In this document: positions 34,201 to 48,403 of the stretch, one piece after another
How positions within the stretch are numbered: the stretch's first letter is position 1
Layout: each line of letters opens with the position of its first letter
Assembly: GCA_947579665.1 (NCBI GenBank)
Contig: OX388352.1
Span: forward strand, 37,504,216-37,568,215
Length of the DNA stretch: 64,000 nt
From: Sympetrum striolatum
Lineage: Eukaryota > Arthropoda > Insecta > Odonata > Libellulidae
Reading direction: 5' to 3'
Translations under genes and position numbers: made by a program
The notes under the pieces: generated by a model
The model's database searches: none
Told to the model about the DNA's origin: nothing
The model's input: the letters and a program-made list of their open reading frames with translations, nothing else

Positions 34201-36597
34201 ATAGATCTCGGAAAGAGAATTAAGTTGAATCCAACATTGAGTACTTTCATTCAAGTTTTAGAAATTTATGACCAAATACGATATATTTTACCGATTTTAT
34301 TCGAGTTTTTGACTATGTTTGGGTTTGCTGCATGGAAAAATTGAATATCTCTTCTATATTCTGGAAGAACATGGCAAATGCATTAAAATGAATCCAAAGT
34401 TTACTAGTTTTATTAAATTTAAAGCAGAATTTGGCCAAATACCTGATATTTTGCTGTTTTTTTTTCGAGGTTTCGACGTTTTCTGGGTTATCTGCAACAA
34501 ATTATTGAATATATCTAAATAATTTTGATAGATAACGTCAATGGTTATTATCGTGAATCCAGCTACGACTATTTTTCCTCAATTTGTAGAAAAATACGCC
34601 CAAAAACCCGAAATTTCACAATTATTATTCCATTTTTCGATGTTTTTTGGGTTAACTGCTCTAAAAAATTGAATATTTCTTCTTTATTCTGGTAGAACTT
34701 GGCAAGTTCATAAAAATGAAAAAAAAATTGACTAGTTTTGCTCAATTTTCAGCAGAATTTAGCAAAATACCTGATATTTCGCCGACTTTTTTCAGGTTTT
34801 CGACGTTTTCTGGGTTAACTGCTACGAATTATTGAATATATCAAAATAATTTTGATAAAACACGTCTGTGGGCATTATCGTGAATCCGGCTTTGACTAGT
34901 TCAGCTCACTTTTTAGAAAAATACACCCAAAAAGCCGAAATTTCACCGTTATTATTCTAGTTTTCGACGTTTTTTGGGTTAACTGCTACGAAAAATTGAA
35001 TAATTTTTCTAACATTCTGTAGATCACGACAAAAGCATTAAATTGAATCCAAAGTTGACTAAATTAGATAAATTTTCAGCGAAAATTGGAGAAAAAAACC
35101 GAAATTTCACCGATTTCTTTCAAACTTTCGACGATTTTTGGGTCTACTTCTAAGCATTATTCAATATTTCAAAACAACTTTGATGGATCTCATCTAAAGC
35201 GTTAAATTTAATCAAAAACTGACTAGTTTTGCTCAATTTTAATAAAAATATGGCCAAAAAGCAAAAATTTCTCCGAATTTAATTGAGTTTTCGAAGTGTT
35301 TTGGGTTTACTGCTACGAAAAATTGAATATTTCCTTTAGATTTGTGTAGATCTCGGCAAAAGCATTAAAATGAATCCAAATTTGACTAGTTTTGCTCAAT
35401 TTTCAGCAAAATTTGGCCAAAATCCAGATATTTCACTGATTTTTTTAGTTTTCGACGTTTTTTGAGTTTTTTGCTTTGAATTATTAAATATTTATAAATA
35501 ATTTTGATACATCACGATAATAGCATTAGAATGAATCCATGATTGAATAGTTTTCTTCAATTTTCTGAAAAATATGGCCAAAACCCCTAAAAATTAACCG
35601 ATTTTATTCAATTTTTCGATGTTTTTTGGGTTAACTGCTCTAAAAAATTGAATGTTTCGGAATAATTTTGATAGATCTCGGCAAAAGCATTTAATTGAAT
35701 CCATCATTGAGTACTTTTATTCAATTTTTAGAAATTTAAACCAAATACGATATATTTTACCGATTTTATTCGAGTTTTTGACTTTGTTTGGGTTTGCTGC
35801 TAGGAAAAATTGAATATCTCTTCTATATTCTGGAAGAACATGGCAAATGCATTAAAATGAATCCAAAGTTGACTAGTTTTATAGAATTTTCAGCAGAATT
35901 TAGCCAAATACCTGATTTTTGTCAATTTTTTCAAGTTTTCGACGTTTTCTGGGTTAACTGCAACGAATTATTGAATACATCTAAAAAATTTTGATAGATC
36001 ACGTTAATGGTTATTATCGTGAATCCAGCTACGACTATTTTTCCTCAATTTTTAGAAAAATACGCCCAAAAACCCGAAATTTCACAATTATTATTCCATT
36101 TTTCGATGTTTTTGTGGTTAACTGCTCCTAAAAATTGAATATTTCTTCTATATTCTGGAAGAACTTGGCAAATTCATAAAATGAATCCAAAGTTGACAAG
36201 TTTTGCTCAATTTTCAGCAGAATTTAGTCAAATACCTGATATTTCGCCAATTTTTTTCGAGTTTTCGATGTTTTCTGGGTTAACTGCTACGAATTATTGA
36301 ATATTTCTAAATAATTTTGATAGATTACGTCCTTGGGCATTATCGTGAATCCGGCTTTTACTAGTTAAGCTCACTTTTTAGAAAAAAAACCCAAAAACCC
36401 GAAATTACACCTATATTTTTCCAGTTTACGACGTTATTTGGGTTAACTGCTACGAAAAATTGAATATTTTTTCTAAATGTGTTAAGATCACGACAAAAGC
36501 ATTAAATTGAATCCAAAGTTGACTAATTTAGATAAATTTTCAGCGAAAAGTGGACAAAAAACCGAAATTTCACCGATTTCTTTCAAACTTTCGACGA

Positions 36598-36620
36598 TTT
36601 ATCAAAATAATTTTGATAAA
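36598..36620. other. 23-bp palindrome at a truncated-monomer junction, copy 1
   Basis: TTTATCAAAAT, a central A and ATTTTGATAAA are exact inverted arms. It sits where GACGATTT of one monomer joins ATCAAAATAATTTTGAT of another, skipping most of a monomer. The same junction recurs at 42923-42945, 53811-53833 and 60084-60106. Confidence 0.9.
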
Positions 36621-36965
36621 TCACGTCTGTGGGCATTATCGTGAATCCGGCTTTGACTAGTTCAGCTCACTTTTTAGAAAAAAAAACACAAAAACCCGAA
36701 ATTTCACCTATATTTTTCCAGTTTTCGAAGTTTTTTGGGTAAACTGCTACGAAAAACTGAATATTTTTTCTAAATGTCTTAAGATCACGACAAAAGCATT
36801 AAATTGAATCCAAAGTTGACTAATTTAGATAAATTTTCATCGAAAAAGGACGAAAAAAAGAAATTTCACCGATTTCTTTCAAACTTTCGACGATTTTTGG
36901 GTCTACTTCTAAGCATTATTCAATATTTCAAAACAACTTTGATGGATCTCATCTAAAGCGTTAAA

Positions 36966-36985
36966 ATTAAATTAAATTAAATTAA
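36966..36985. repeat. (ATTAA)4 micro-expansion, copy 1
   Basis: Four ATTAA units lie within a monomer where other copies have ATTAATCAAAAATTG. It is also present at 43291-43310 and absent at the equivalent places near 47838, 54178 and 60448. It marks A5 and B1 as sister copies in this part. Confidence 0.9.
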
Positions 36986-37543
36986 AAATTGACTAGTTTT
37001 GCTCAATTTTTATAAAAATATGGCCAAAAAGCAAAAATTTCTTCGAATTTAATCGAGTTTTCGAAGTGTTTTGGGTTTACTGCTAATAAAAATTGAATAT
37101 TTCCTTTAAATTTGTGTAGATCTCGGCAAAAGCATTGAAATGAATCCAAAGTTGACTAGTTTTGCTCAATTTTCAGCAAAATTTGGCCAAAATCCAGATA
37201 TTTCACTGATTTTTTTTTAGTTTTCGACGCTTTTGGTTTTACTGATATTAATTTTTTAATATTTCTGAATCATTTTGATAGATCACAATAAAAGCATTAG
37301 AATGAATTCAACATTGAATAGTTTTGCTAAATTTTTAGAAAAATATGGCCGAAAACCCTTAAATTTAACCGATTTTATTCCATTTTTCAAAGTTTTTTCG
37401 GTTAACTGCTCTAAAAAATTGAATATTTCAAAATAATTTTGATAGATCTCGGAAAATGCATTAAATTGAATCCAACGTTGAGTACTTTTATTATGTTTTT
37501 AGAAATTTATGACCAAATTCGATAAATTCTACCGATTTTAATC

Positions 37544-38443
37544 GAGTGATCAAAACGAGTCAAAATTTAATAAGGTTTTTTCCATTATTTCGCAAAATTC
37601 AGCCAAAAAAAAGTCAAAATTCGTTAAAATGCCTATTTTTTGCGTACTTTTCCATAAATTGTGCAAGAAACCGACCTTGATAGGTCTGGAGTCAAACTCA
37701 AGTTGTCGACCTGCCGAATTTGACAACCGAGAGTGATCAAATCCTTCGGAGTCGATCACTCAGATCTCTGCTCTTGGAAATGACCTCCCGGAATTGACCT
37801 CCCGGAGTCGACCTCCAATTTTAAACTTCCGCAGTCGACCTACCGGAGTGGATGACCCGGACTCTACCTCCCGAAGTCAACGTCCTGGAATCGATGACCC
37901 GGATTCGACCTTTCGGAGTCAACGTCCCGGAGTCCATCTCCCTGGGACCTGGGACCTCCAGGAGTTGACCTCCAAATTTCAGCCAACCGGAGTCAATTTT
38001 GGGTCAACGACCTCGTGTCTTAGACCTCGTGTCATCGACATCTGGTCATCGACCTTGGGTGCTCGACCTCGGGTCATCGACCTCGGGTCATCGACCTCGG
38101 GTCATCGACCTCGGGTCATCGACCTTGGGTCATTGACCTCGGGCCAACGATTAAGGGTCATTGACCTCGGGTCAACGATTAAGAGTCATTTACTTCAGGT
38201 CATTGACTTCGGGCCATCGAACTCTGGTCATTGACATCTTTGATGGACCTCGGGTCATTGACCTGGGGTCATCGACCTGTGTTCATTGACCTGGGGTCAT
38301 CGACCTGGGGTCATCGACCTGGGGTCATCGACCTCGGGTCAGCGACCTCGGGTCATCGACCTCGGGTCAACGAACTCGAGTCATAAATCTTGGGTCATCG
38401 ACCTCTGGTCATCCACCACGGATATCCAGTTGAATTGGTCCCG
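37544..38443 (+). repeat. GC-rich block B1
   Basis: B-type features are GATAGGTCTGGAG in the spacer, TTGACAACCGAGAGTGATC in place of the A-type CAACCCCGAGTGATC, a duplicated GGGACCTGGGACCTCC segment, and a core with only about four CCTGGGG units plus the variant CGACCTGTGTTCATTG. The exit reads CATCCACCACGGATATCC instead of CATCAACCACTGATATCC. Confidence 0.93.
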
Positions 38444-41400
38444 TTTATAGCTTTTAAATGAATACAACTTTGACTGTTTCAGCTCAATTATTTACAAAAT
38501 ATGGAGAAAAACCTTCAATTTCAACGATTTTTTTCGAGTTTTCGACGTTTTTAGGGTTAACTCCAATGAAAAATTTTATATTTCTTATGAATTTGGAATG
38601 ATCTTGTCAAACCATTGATATTTATCCAACGTTGTCTAGTTAAATTTTTGCAAAATATGGAAAAATAAATGAAATTTCACTGATATTTTTCGAGATTTCG
38701 GTAAAGTCGAGTTAACTGCTTATAAAATTTGAGCAAATGCTCTGAATTTGGATAAATCTATTCAAAAACATGAAAATGAATCCAAAGTTGACTAGGTTTG
38801 CTTAATATTTAATAGAATATGGCCTTAACCCTAATTTTTCACCTATATTTTTCGAGTTATCGACGTTTCTTGGGTTAACTGCTATTAAAAGTCGAATATT
38901 TATTCTGAATTTGGATATATCTCGTCAAACACATTAAAATATGATGTAACACGCCCTGTTTTGACACGCTTTTAACCAATATACGACCAAAAACTTGAAA
39001 TATCAACGATATTGTTCGTGTTTTTCGTCATTTCTGGGTTAACTGGAACGGAAAATTGAATATTTCCTATATATTTGGATAGATCTCGGCAAAATCATTA
39101 AAATGAATCCAACGATGACTAATTTTGCTCAATTTTTAGCAAAATTTGGCCAAAATCCAGATATTTCACTGATTTTTTTAGTTTTCGACGTTTTTTGGGT
39201 TTACTGCTATGAATTGTTAAATATTTCGAAATAATTTTAATAGATCACGACAATAGCATTAGAATGAATCCAACATTGAGTACTTTTATTCAATTTTAAG
39301 AAATTTATGACCAAATACGATAAATTTCACCGATTTTATTCGAGTTTTCGATTTTGTTTGGGTTGCTGCTAAGTAAACTTGAATACTTCTTCTATATTCT
39401 GATAGAACTTGGCAAATGCATTAAAATGAATCCAAAGTTGACTAGTTTTATTCAATTTTCAGCAGAATTTAGCCAAATACCTGATTTTTCGCCAATTTTT
39501 CGTTTTCTGGGTTAACTGCAACGAATTATTGAATACATCTAAATAATTTTGATAGATCACGTCAATGGTTATTATCGTGAATCCAGCTACGACTATTTTT
39601 CATCAATTAAAAAAAAAAAACGCCCAAAAACCCGAAATTTCACAATTATTATTCTATTTTTCGGTGTTTTTGTGGTTAACTGCTCGTAAAAATTGAGTAT
39701 TTCTTCTATATTCTGGTAGAACTTGGCAAATTCATAAAATGAATCCAAAGTTGACAAGTTTTGCTCAATTTTCAGCAGAATTTAGTCAAATACCTGATCT
39801 TTCGCCAATTTCTTTTCGAGTTTTCGATGTTTTCTGGGTTAACTGCTATGAATTATTGAATATATCTAAATAATTTTGATAGATTACGTCCTTGGGCATT
39901 ATCGTGAATCCGGCTTTTACTAGTTAAGCTCACTTTTTAGAAAAACAACCCAAAAATCCGAAATTACACCTATATTTTTCCAGTTTTCGACGTTATTTGG
40001 GTTAACTGCTACGAAAAATTGAATATATTTTCTAAATGTGTTAAGATCACGACAAAAGCATTAAATTGAATCCAAAGTTGACTAATTTAGATAAATTTTC
40101 AGCGAAAATTGGACAAAAAACAGAAATTTCACCGATTTCTTTCAAACTTTCTACGTTTTTTGGGTCTACTTCTGAGCATTATTCAATATTTCTAAACAAC
40201 GTGATGGATCTCATCTTAAGCGTTAAAATGAATCAAACACTGACTAGTTTTACTCAATTTTTATAAAAATATGGCCAAAAAGCAAAAATTTCTCCTAATT
40301 TTATCGAGTTTTCGAAGTGTTTTGGGTTTACTGCTACAAAAATTGAATATTTCCTTTAGATTTGTGTAGATCTCGGCAAAAGCATAAAATGAATCCAAAG
40401 TTGACTAGTTTTGCTCAAATCTAAGCAAAATTTTGCCAAAATCCAGATATTTCACTGATTTTTTTTTAGTTTTCGACGCTTTTTGGGTTTACTGCTCAAA
40501 AAAATTGAATATTTGGAAATAATTTTGATAGATCTCGGAAAGAGCATTAAGTTGAATCCAACATTGAGTACTTTCATTCAAGTTTTAGAAATTTATGACC
40601 AAATACGATATATTTCACCGATTTTATTCGAGTTTTTGACTTTGTTTGGGTTTGCTGCTAGGAAAAATTGAATATCTGTTCTATATTCTGGAAGAACTTG
40701 GCAAATGCATTAAAATGAATCCAAATTTTACTAGTTTTATTAAATTTAAAGCAGAATTTGGCCAAATACCTGATATTTTGCTGTTTTTTTCGAGTTTTCG
40801 ACGTTTTCAGGGTTATCTGCAACAAATTATTGAATATATTTAAATAATTTTGATAGATAACGTCAATGGTTATTATCGTGAATCCAGCTACGACTATTTT
40901 TCCTCAATTTGTAGAAAAATACGCCCAAAAACCCGAAATTTCACAATTATTATTCCATTTTTCGATGTTTTTTGGGTTAACTGCTCTAAAAAATTGAATA
41001 TTTCTTCTTTATTCTGGTAGAACTTGGCAAGTTCATAAAAATGAAACAAAAATTGACTAGTTTTGCTCAATTTTCAGCAGAATTTAGAAAAATACCTGAT
41101 ATTTCGCCGATTTTTTTCAGGTTTTCGACGTTTTCTGGGTTAACTGCTACGAATTATTGAATATATCAAAATAATTTTGATAAATCACGTCTGTGGGCAT
41201 TATCGTGAATCCGGCTTTGACTAGTTCAGCTCACTTTTTAGAAAAATACACCCAAAAAGCCGAAATTTCACCGTTATTATTCTAGTTTTCGACGTTTTTT
41301 GTGTTAACTGCTACGAAAAATTGAATATTTTTTCTAACATTCTGTAGATCACGACAAAAGCATTAAATTGAATCCAAAGTTGACTAAATTAGATAAATTT

Positions 41401-42922
41401 TCAGCGAAAATTGGACAAAAAACCGAAATTTCACCGATTTCTTTCAAACTTTCGACGATTTTTGGGTCTACTTCTAAGCATTATTCAATATTTCAAAACA
41501 ACTTTGATGGATCTCATCTAAAGCGTTAAATTTAATCAAAAACTGACTAGTTTTGCTCAATTTTAATAAAAATATGGCCAAAAAGCAAAACTTTTTCCGA
41601 ATTTAATTGAGTTTTCGAAGTGTTTTGGGTTTACTGCTACGAAAAATTGAATATTTCCTTTAGATTTGTGTAGATCTCGGCAAAAGCATTAAAATGAATC
41701 CAAATTTGACTAGTTTTGCTCAATTTTCAGCAAAATTTGGCCAAAATCCAGATATTTCACTGATTTTTTTAGTTTTCGACGTTTTTTGAGTTTTTTGCTT
41801 TGAATTATTAAATATTTATAAATAATTTTGATACATCACGATAATAGCATTAGAATGAATCCATGATTGAATAGTTTTCTTCAATTTTCTGAAAAATATG
41901 GCCAAAACCCCTAAAAATTAACCGATTTTATTCAATTTTTCGATGTTTTTTGGGTTAACTGTTCTAAAAAATTGAATGTTTCGGAATAATTTTCATAGAT
42001 CTTGGCAAAAGCATTTAATTGAATCCATCATTGAGTACTTTTATTCAATTTTTAGAAATTTAAACCAAATACGATATATTTTACCGATTTTATTCGAGTA
42101 TTTGACTTTGTTTGGGTTTGCTGCTAGGAAAAATTGAATATCTCTTCTATATTCTGGAAGAACATGGCAAATGCATTAAAATGAATCCAAAGTTGACTAG
42201 TTTTATTCAATTTTCAGCAGAATTTAGCCAAATACCTGAATTTTTGCCAATTTTTTCAAGTTTTCGACGTTTTCTGGGTTAACTGCAACGAATTATTGAA
42301 TACATCTAAAAAATTTTGATAGATCACGTTAATGGTTATTATCGTGAATCCAGCTACGACTATTTTTCCTCAATTTTTAGAAAAATACGCCCAAAAACCC
42401 GAAATTTCACAATTATTATTCCATTTTTCGATGTTTTTTTGGTTAACTGCTCCTAAAAATTGAATATTTCTTCTATATTCTGGAAGAACTTGGCAAATTC
42501 ATAAAATGAATCCAAGGTTGACAAGTTTTGCTCAATTTTCAGCAGAATTTAGTCAAATACCTGATATTTCGCCAATTTTTTTCGAGTTTTCGATGTTTTC
42601 TGGGTTAACTGCTACGAATTATTGAATATATCTAAATAATTTTGATAGATTACGTCCTTGGGCATTATCGTGAATCCGGCTTTTACTAGTTAAGCTCACT
42701 TTTTAGAAAAAAAACCCAAAAACCCGAAATTACACCTATATTTTTCCAGTTTACGACGTTATTTGGGTTAACTGCTACGAAAAATTGAATATTTTTTCTA
42801 AATGTGTTAAGATCACGACAAAAGCATTAAATTGAATCCAAAGTTGACTAATTTAGATAAATTTTCAGCGAAAAGTGGACAAAAAACCGAAATTTCACCG
42901 ATTTCTTTCAAACTTTCGACGA

Positions 42923-42945
42923 TTTATCAAAATAATTTTGATAAA
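42923..42945. other. 23-bp palindrome at a truncated-monomer junction, copy 2
   Basis: Identical to 36598-36620, 6325 bp downstream, which equals the B1 super-unit length. Confidence 0.9.
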
Positions 42946-43290
42946 TCACGTCTGTGGGCATTATCGTGAATCCGGCTTTGACTAGTTCAGCTCACTTTTT
43001 AGAAAAAAAAACACAAAAACCCGAAATTTCACCTATATTTTTCCAGTTTTCGAAGTTTTTTGGGTAAACTGCTACGAAAAACTGAATATTTTTTCTAAAT
43101 GTCTTAAGATCACGACAAAAGCATTAAATTGAATCCAAAGTTGACTAATTTAGATAAATTTTCATCGAAAAAGGACGAAAAAAAGAAATTTCACCGATTT
43201 CTTTCAAACTTTCGACGATTTTTGGTTCTACTTCTAAGCATTATTCAATATTTCAAAACAACTTTGATGGATCTCATCTAAAGCGTTAAA

Positions 43291-43310
43291 ATTAAATTAA
43301 ATTAAATTAA
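43291..43310. repeat. (ATTAA)4 micro-expansion, copy 2
   Basis: Same run and same flanks as at 36966-36985. Confidence 0.9.
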
Positions 43311-43868
43311 AAATTGACTAGTTTTGCTCAATTTTTATAAAAATATGGCCAAAAAGCAAAAATTTCTTCGAATTTAATCGAGTTTTCGAAGTGTTTTGGG
43401 TTTACTGCTAATAAAAATTGAATATTTCCTTTAAATTTGTGTAGATCTCGGCAAAAGCATTGAAATGAATCCAAAGTTGACTAGTTTTGCTCAATTTTCA
43501 GCAAAATTTGGCCAAAATCCAGATATTTCACTGATTTTTTTTTAGTTTTCGACGCTTTTGGTTTTACTGATATTAATTTTTTAATATTTCTGAATCATTT
43601 TGATAGATCACGATAAAAGCATTAGAATGAATCCAACATTGAATAGTTTTGCTAAATTTTTAGAAAAATATGGCCGAAAACCCTTAAATTTAACCGATTT
43701 TATTCCATTTTTCAAAGTTTTTTCGGTTAACTGCTCTAAAAAATTGAATATTTCAAAATAATTTTGATAGATCTCGGAAAATGCATTAAATTGAATCCAA
43801 CGTTGAGTACTTTTATTATGTTTTTAGAAATTTATGACCAAATTCGATAAATTCTACCGATTTTAATC

Positions 43869-44743
43869 GAGTGATCAAAACGAGTCAAAATTTAATAAGG
43901 TTTTTTCCATTATTTCGCAAAATTCAGCCAAAAAAAAGTCAAAATTCGTTAAAATGCCTATTTTTTGCGTACTTTTCCATAAATTGTGCAAGAAACCGAC
44001 CTTGATAGGTCTGGAGTCAAACTCAAGTTGTCGACCTGCCGAATTTGACAACCGAGAGTGATCAAATCCTTCGGAGTCGATCACTCAGATCTCTGCTCTT
44101 GGAAATGACCTCCCGGAATTGACCTCCCGGAGTCGACCTCCAATTTTAAACTTCCGCAGTCGACCTACCGGAGTGGATGACCCGGACTCTACCTCCCGAA
44201 GTCAACGTCCTGGAATCGATGACCCGGATTCGACCTTTCGGAGTCAACGTCCCGGAGTCCATCTCCCTGGGACCTGGGACCTCCAGGAGTTGACCTCCAA
44301 ATTTCAGCCAACCGGAGTCAATTTTGGGTAACGACCTCGTGTCTTAGATCTCGTGTCATCGACATCTGGTCATCGACCTTGGGTGCTCGACCTCGGGTCA
44401 TCGACCTCGGGTCATCGACCTCGGGTCATCGACCTTGGGTCATTGACCTCGGGCCAACGATTAAGGGTCATTGACCTCGGGTCAACGATTAAGAGTCATT
44501 TACTTCAGGTCATTGACTTCGGGCCATCGAACTCTGGTCATTGACATCTTTGATGGACCTCGGGTCATTGACCTGGAGTCATCGACCTGTGTTCATTGAC
44601 CTGGGGTCATCGACCTGGGGTCATCGACCTGGGGTCATCGACCTCGGGTCAGCGACCTCGGGTCATCGACCTCGGGTCAACGAACTCGAGTCATAAATCT
44701 TGGGTCATCGACCTCTGGTCATCCACCACGGATATCCAGTTGA
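43869..44743 (+). repeat. GC-rich block B2
   Basis: The shortest block (875 bp). Private changes include GGGTAACGACC for GGGTCAACGACC near 44327, CTTAGATCTCGTG for CTTAGACCTCGTG near 44343, and CCTGGAGTCATCG in the core. It has one CCTCGGGTCAT unit fewer than B1. Confidence 0.92.
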
Positions 44744-47700
44744 ATTGGTCCCGTTTATAGCTTTTAAATGAATACAACTTTGACTGTTTCAGCTCAATTA
44801 TTTACAAAATATGGAGAAAAACCTTCAATTTCAACGATTTTTTTCGAGTTTTCGACGTTTTTAGGGTTAACTCCAATGAAAAATTTTATATTTCTTATGA
44901 ATTTGGAATGATCTTGTCAAACCATTGATATTTATCCAACGTTGTCTAGTTAAATTTTTACAAAATATGGAAAAATAAATGAAATTTCACTGATATTTTT
45001 CGAGATTTCGGTAAAGTCGAGTTAATTGCTTATAAAATTTGAGCAAATGCTCTGAATTTGGATAAATCTATTCAAAAACATGAAAATGAATCCAAAGTTG
45101 ACTAGGTTTGCTTAATATTTAATAGAATATGGCCTTAACCCTGATTTTTCACCTATATTTTTCGAGTTATCGACGTTTCTTGGGTTAACTGCTATTAAAA
45201 GTCGAATATTTATTCTGAATTTGGATATATCTCGTCAAACACATTAAAATATGATGTAACACGCCCTGTTTTGACACGCTTTTAACCAAAATACGACCAA
45301 AAACTTGAAATATCAACGATATTGTTCGTGTTTTTCGTCATTTCTGGGTTAACTGGAACGGAAAATTGAATATTTCCTATATATTTGGATAGATCTCGGC
45401 AAAATCATTAAAATGAATCCAACGATGACTAATTTTGCTCAATTTTTAGCAAAATTTGGCCAAAATCCAGATATTTCACTGATTTTTTTAGTTTTCGACG
45501 TTTTTTGGGTTTACTGCTATGAATTGTTAAATATTTCGAAATAATTTTAATAGATCACGACAATAGCATTAGAATGAATCCAACATTGAGTACTTTTATT
45601 CAATTTTAAGAAATTTATGACCAAATACGATAAATTTCACCGATTTTATTCGAGTTTTCGATTTTGTTTGGGTTGCTGCTAAGTAAACTTGAATACTTCT
45701 TCTATATTCTGATAGAACTTGGCAAATGCATTAAAATGAATCCAAAGTTGACTAGTTTTATTCAATTTTCAGCAGAATTTAGCCAAATACCTGATTTTTC
45801 GCCAATTTTTCGTTTTCTGGGTTAACTGCAACGAATAATTGAATACATCTAAAAAATTTTGATAGATCACGTCAATGGTTATTATCGTGAATCCAGCTAC
45901 GACTATTTTTCCTCAATTTAAAAAAAAAACGCCCAAAAACCCGAAATTTCACAATTATTATTCTATTTTTCGGTGTTTTTGTGGTTAACTGCTCGTAAAA
46001 ATTGAATATTTCTTCTATATTCTGGTAGAACTTGGCAAATTCATAAAATGAATCCAAAGTTGACAAGTTTTGCTCAATTTTCAGCAGAATTTAGTCAAAT
46101 ACCTGATATTTCGCCAATTTTTTTCGAGTTTTCGATGTTTTCTGGGTTAACTGCTACGAATTATTGAATATATCTAAATAATTTTGATAGATTACGTCCT
46201 TGGGCATTATCGTGAATCCGGCTTTTACTAGTTAAGCTCACTTTTTAGAAAAAAAAACCAAAAACCCGAAATTACACCTATATTTTTCCAGTTTTCGACG
46301 TTATTTGGGTTAACTGCTACGAAAAATTGAATATATTTTCTAAATGTGTTAAGATCACGACAAAAGCATTAAATTGAATCCAAAGTTGACTAATTTAGAT
46401 AAATTTTCAGCGAAAATTGGACAAAAAACAGAAATTTCACCGATTTCTTTCAAACTTTCTACGTTTTTTGGGTCTACTTCTGAGCATTATTCAATATTTC
46501 TAAACAACGTGATGGATCTCATCTTAAGCGTTAAAATGAATCAAACACTGACTAGTTTTACTCAATTTTTATAAAAATATGGCCAAAAAGCAAAAATTTC
46601 TCCTAATTTAATCGAGTTTTCGAAGTGTTTTGGGTTTACTGCTACAAAAATTGAATATTTCCTTTATATTTGTGTAGATCTCGGCAAATGCATAAAATGA
46701 ATCCAAAGTTGACTAGTTTTGCTCAAATCTAAGCAAAATTTGGCCAAAATCCAGATATTTCACTGATTTTTTTTTAGTTTTCGACGCTTTTTGGGTTTAC
46801 TGCTCAAAAAAATTGAATATTTGGAAATAATTTTGATAGATCTCGGAAAGAGCATTAAGTTGAATCCAACATTGAGTACTTTCATTCAAGTTTTAGAAAT
46901 TTATGACCAAATACGATATATTTCACCGATTTTATTCGAGTTTTTGACTTTGTTTGGGTTTGCTGCATGGAAAAATTGAATATCTCTTCTATATTCTGGA
47001 AGAACTTGGCAAATGCATTAAAATGAATCCAAATTTTACTAGTTTTATTAAATTTAAAGCAGAATTTGGCCAAATACCTGATATTTTGCTGTTTTTTTCG
47101 AGTTTTCGACGTTTTCAGGGTTATCTGCAACAAATTATTGAATATATCTAAATAATTTTGATAGATAACGTCAATGGTTATTATCGTGAATCCAGCTATG
47201 ACTATTTTTCCTCAATTTGTAGAAATATACGCCCAAAAACCCGAAATTTCACAATTATTATTCCATTTTTCGATGTTTTTTGGGTTAACTGCTCTAAAAA
47301 ATTGAATATTTCTTCTTTATTCTGGTAAAACTTGGCAAGTTCATAAAAAAGAAACAAAAATTGACTAGTTTTGCTCAATTTTCAGCAGAATTTAGCAAAA
47401 TACCTGATATTTCGCCGATATTTTTCAGGTTTTCGACGTTTTCTGGGTTAACTGCTACGAATTATTGAATATATCAAAATAATTTTGATAAATCACGTCT
47501 GTGGGCATTATCGTGAATCCGGCTTTGACTAGTTCAGCTCACTTTTTAGAAAAATACACCCAAAAAGCCGAAATTTCACGGTTATTATTCTAGTTTTCGA
47601 CGTTTTTTGGGTTAACTGCTACGAAAAATGAATATTTTTTCAAACATTCTGTAGATCACGACAAAAGCATTAAATTGAATCCAAAGTTGACTAATTTAGA

Positions 47701-48403
47701 TAAATTTTCATCGAAAAAGGACGAAAAAAAGAAATTTCACCGATTTCTTTCAAACTTTCGACGATTTTTGGGTCTACTTCTAAGCATTATTCAATATTTC
47801 AAAACAACTTTGACGGATCTCATCTAAAGCGTTAAAATTAATCAATAATTGTCTAGTTTTGCTCAATTTTTATAAAAATATGGCCAAAAAGCAAAAATTT
47901 CTTCGAATTTAATCGAGTTTTCGAAGTGTTTTGGGTTTACTGCTAATAAAAATTGAATATTTCCTTTAAATTTGTGTAGATCTCGGCAAAAGCATTGAAA
48001 TGAATCCAAAGTTGACTAGTTTTGCTCAATTTTCAGCAAAATTTGGCCAAAATCCAGATATTTCACTGATTTTTTTTTAGTTTTCGACGCTTTTGGTTTT
48101 ACTGATATTAATTTTTAAATATTTCTGAATCATTTTGATAGATCACGATAAAAGCATTAGAATGAATCCAACATTGAATAGTTTTGCTAATTTTTTAGAA
48201 AAATATGGACGAAAACCCTTAAATTTAACCGATTTTATTCCATTTTTCAAAGTTTTTTCGGTTAACTGCTCTAAAAAATTGAATATTTCAAAATAATTTT
48301 GATAGATCTCGGAAAATGCATTAAATTGAATCCAACGTTGAGTACTTTTATTATGTTTTTAGAAATTTATGACCAAATTCGATAAATTCTACCGATTTTA
48401 ATC
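44744..48403 (+). repeat. Monomer run of super-unit B2, shortened by about 11 monomers
   Basis: The run follows B1 closely to about 47640, where CATTCTGTAGATCACGAC (equivalent to 41338) passes directly into the monomer with TTTTCATCGAAAAAGGACG (equivalent to 43155). The two B1 positions lie about 1.76 kb apart, so one exchange between homologous places of two monomers explains the loss. The truncated-monomer palindrome lies in the missing part and is absent here. Confidence 0.9.

Larger units (their letters stand above)
31283..37543 (+). repeat. Monomer run of super-unit A5 (A-like left, B-like right; about 38 monomers)
   Basis: From 31283 to about 33.5 kb the sequence is A-like: it has the GACGTTCATAGGGTTCACTC entry and the GTGTTCAACGTTTTCTGGG monomer at about 32350. 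From about 33.5 kb to 37543 it is co-linear with the right part of B1 at an offset of about 6325 bp. It holds a 23-bp palindrome at 36598-36620 where one monomer is truncated, and an (ATTAA)4 run at 36966-36985, both shared with B1. Confidence 0.88.
38444..43868 (+). repeat. Monomer run of super-unit B1 (about 33 monomers)
   Basis: The first monomers read TTCGACGTTTTTAGGGTTAA and AAAGTCGAGTTAACTGC, the B-type entry. The same subtype cycle follows. The run contains the truncated-monomer palindrome (42923-42945) and the (ATTAA)4 run (43291-43310). From about 39.9 kb on it matches the right part of A5. Confidence 0.92.
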
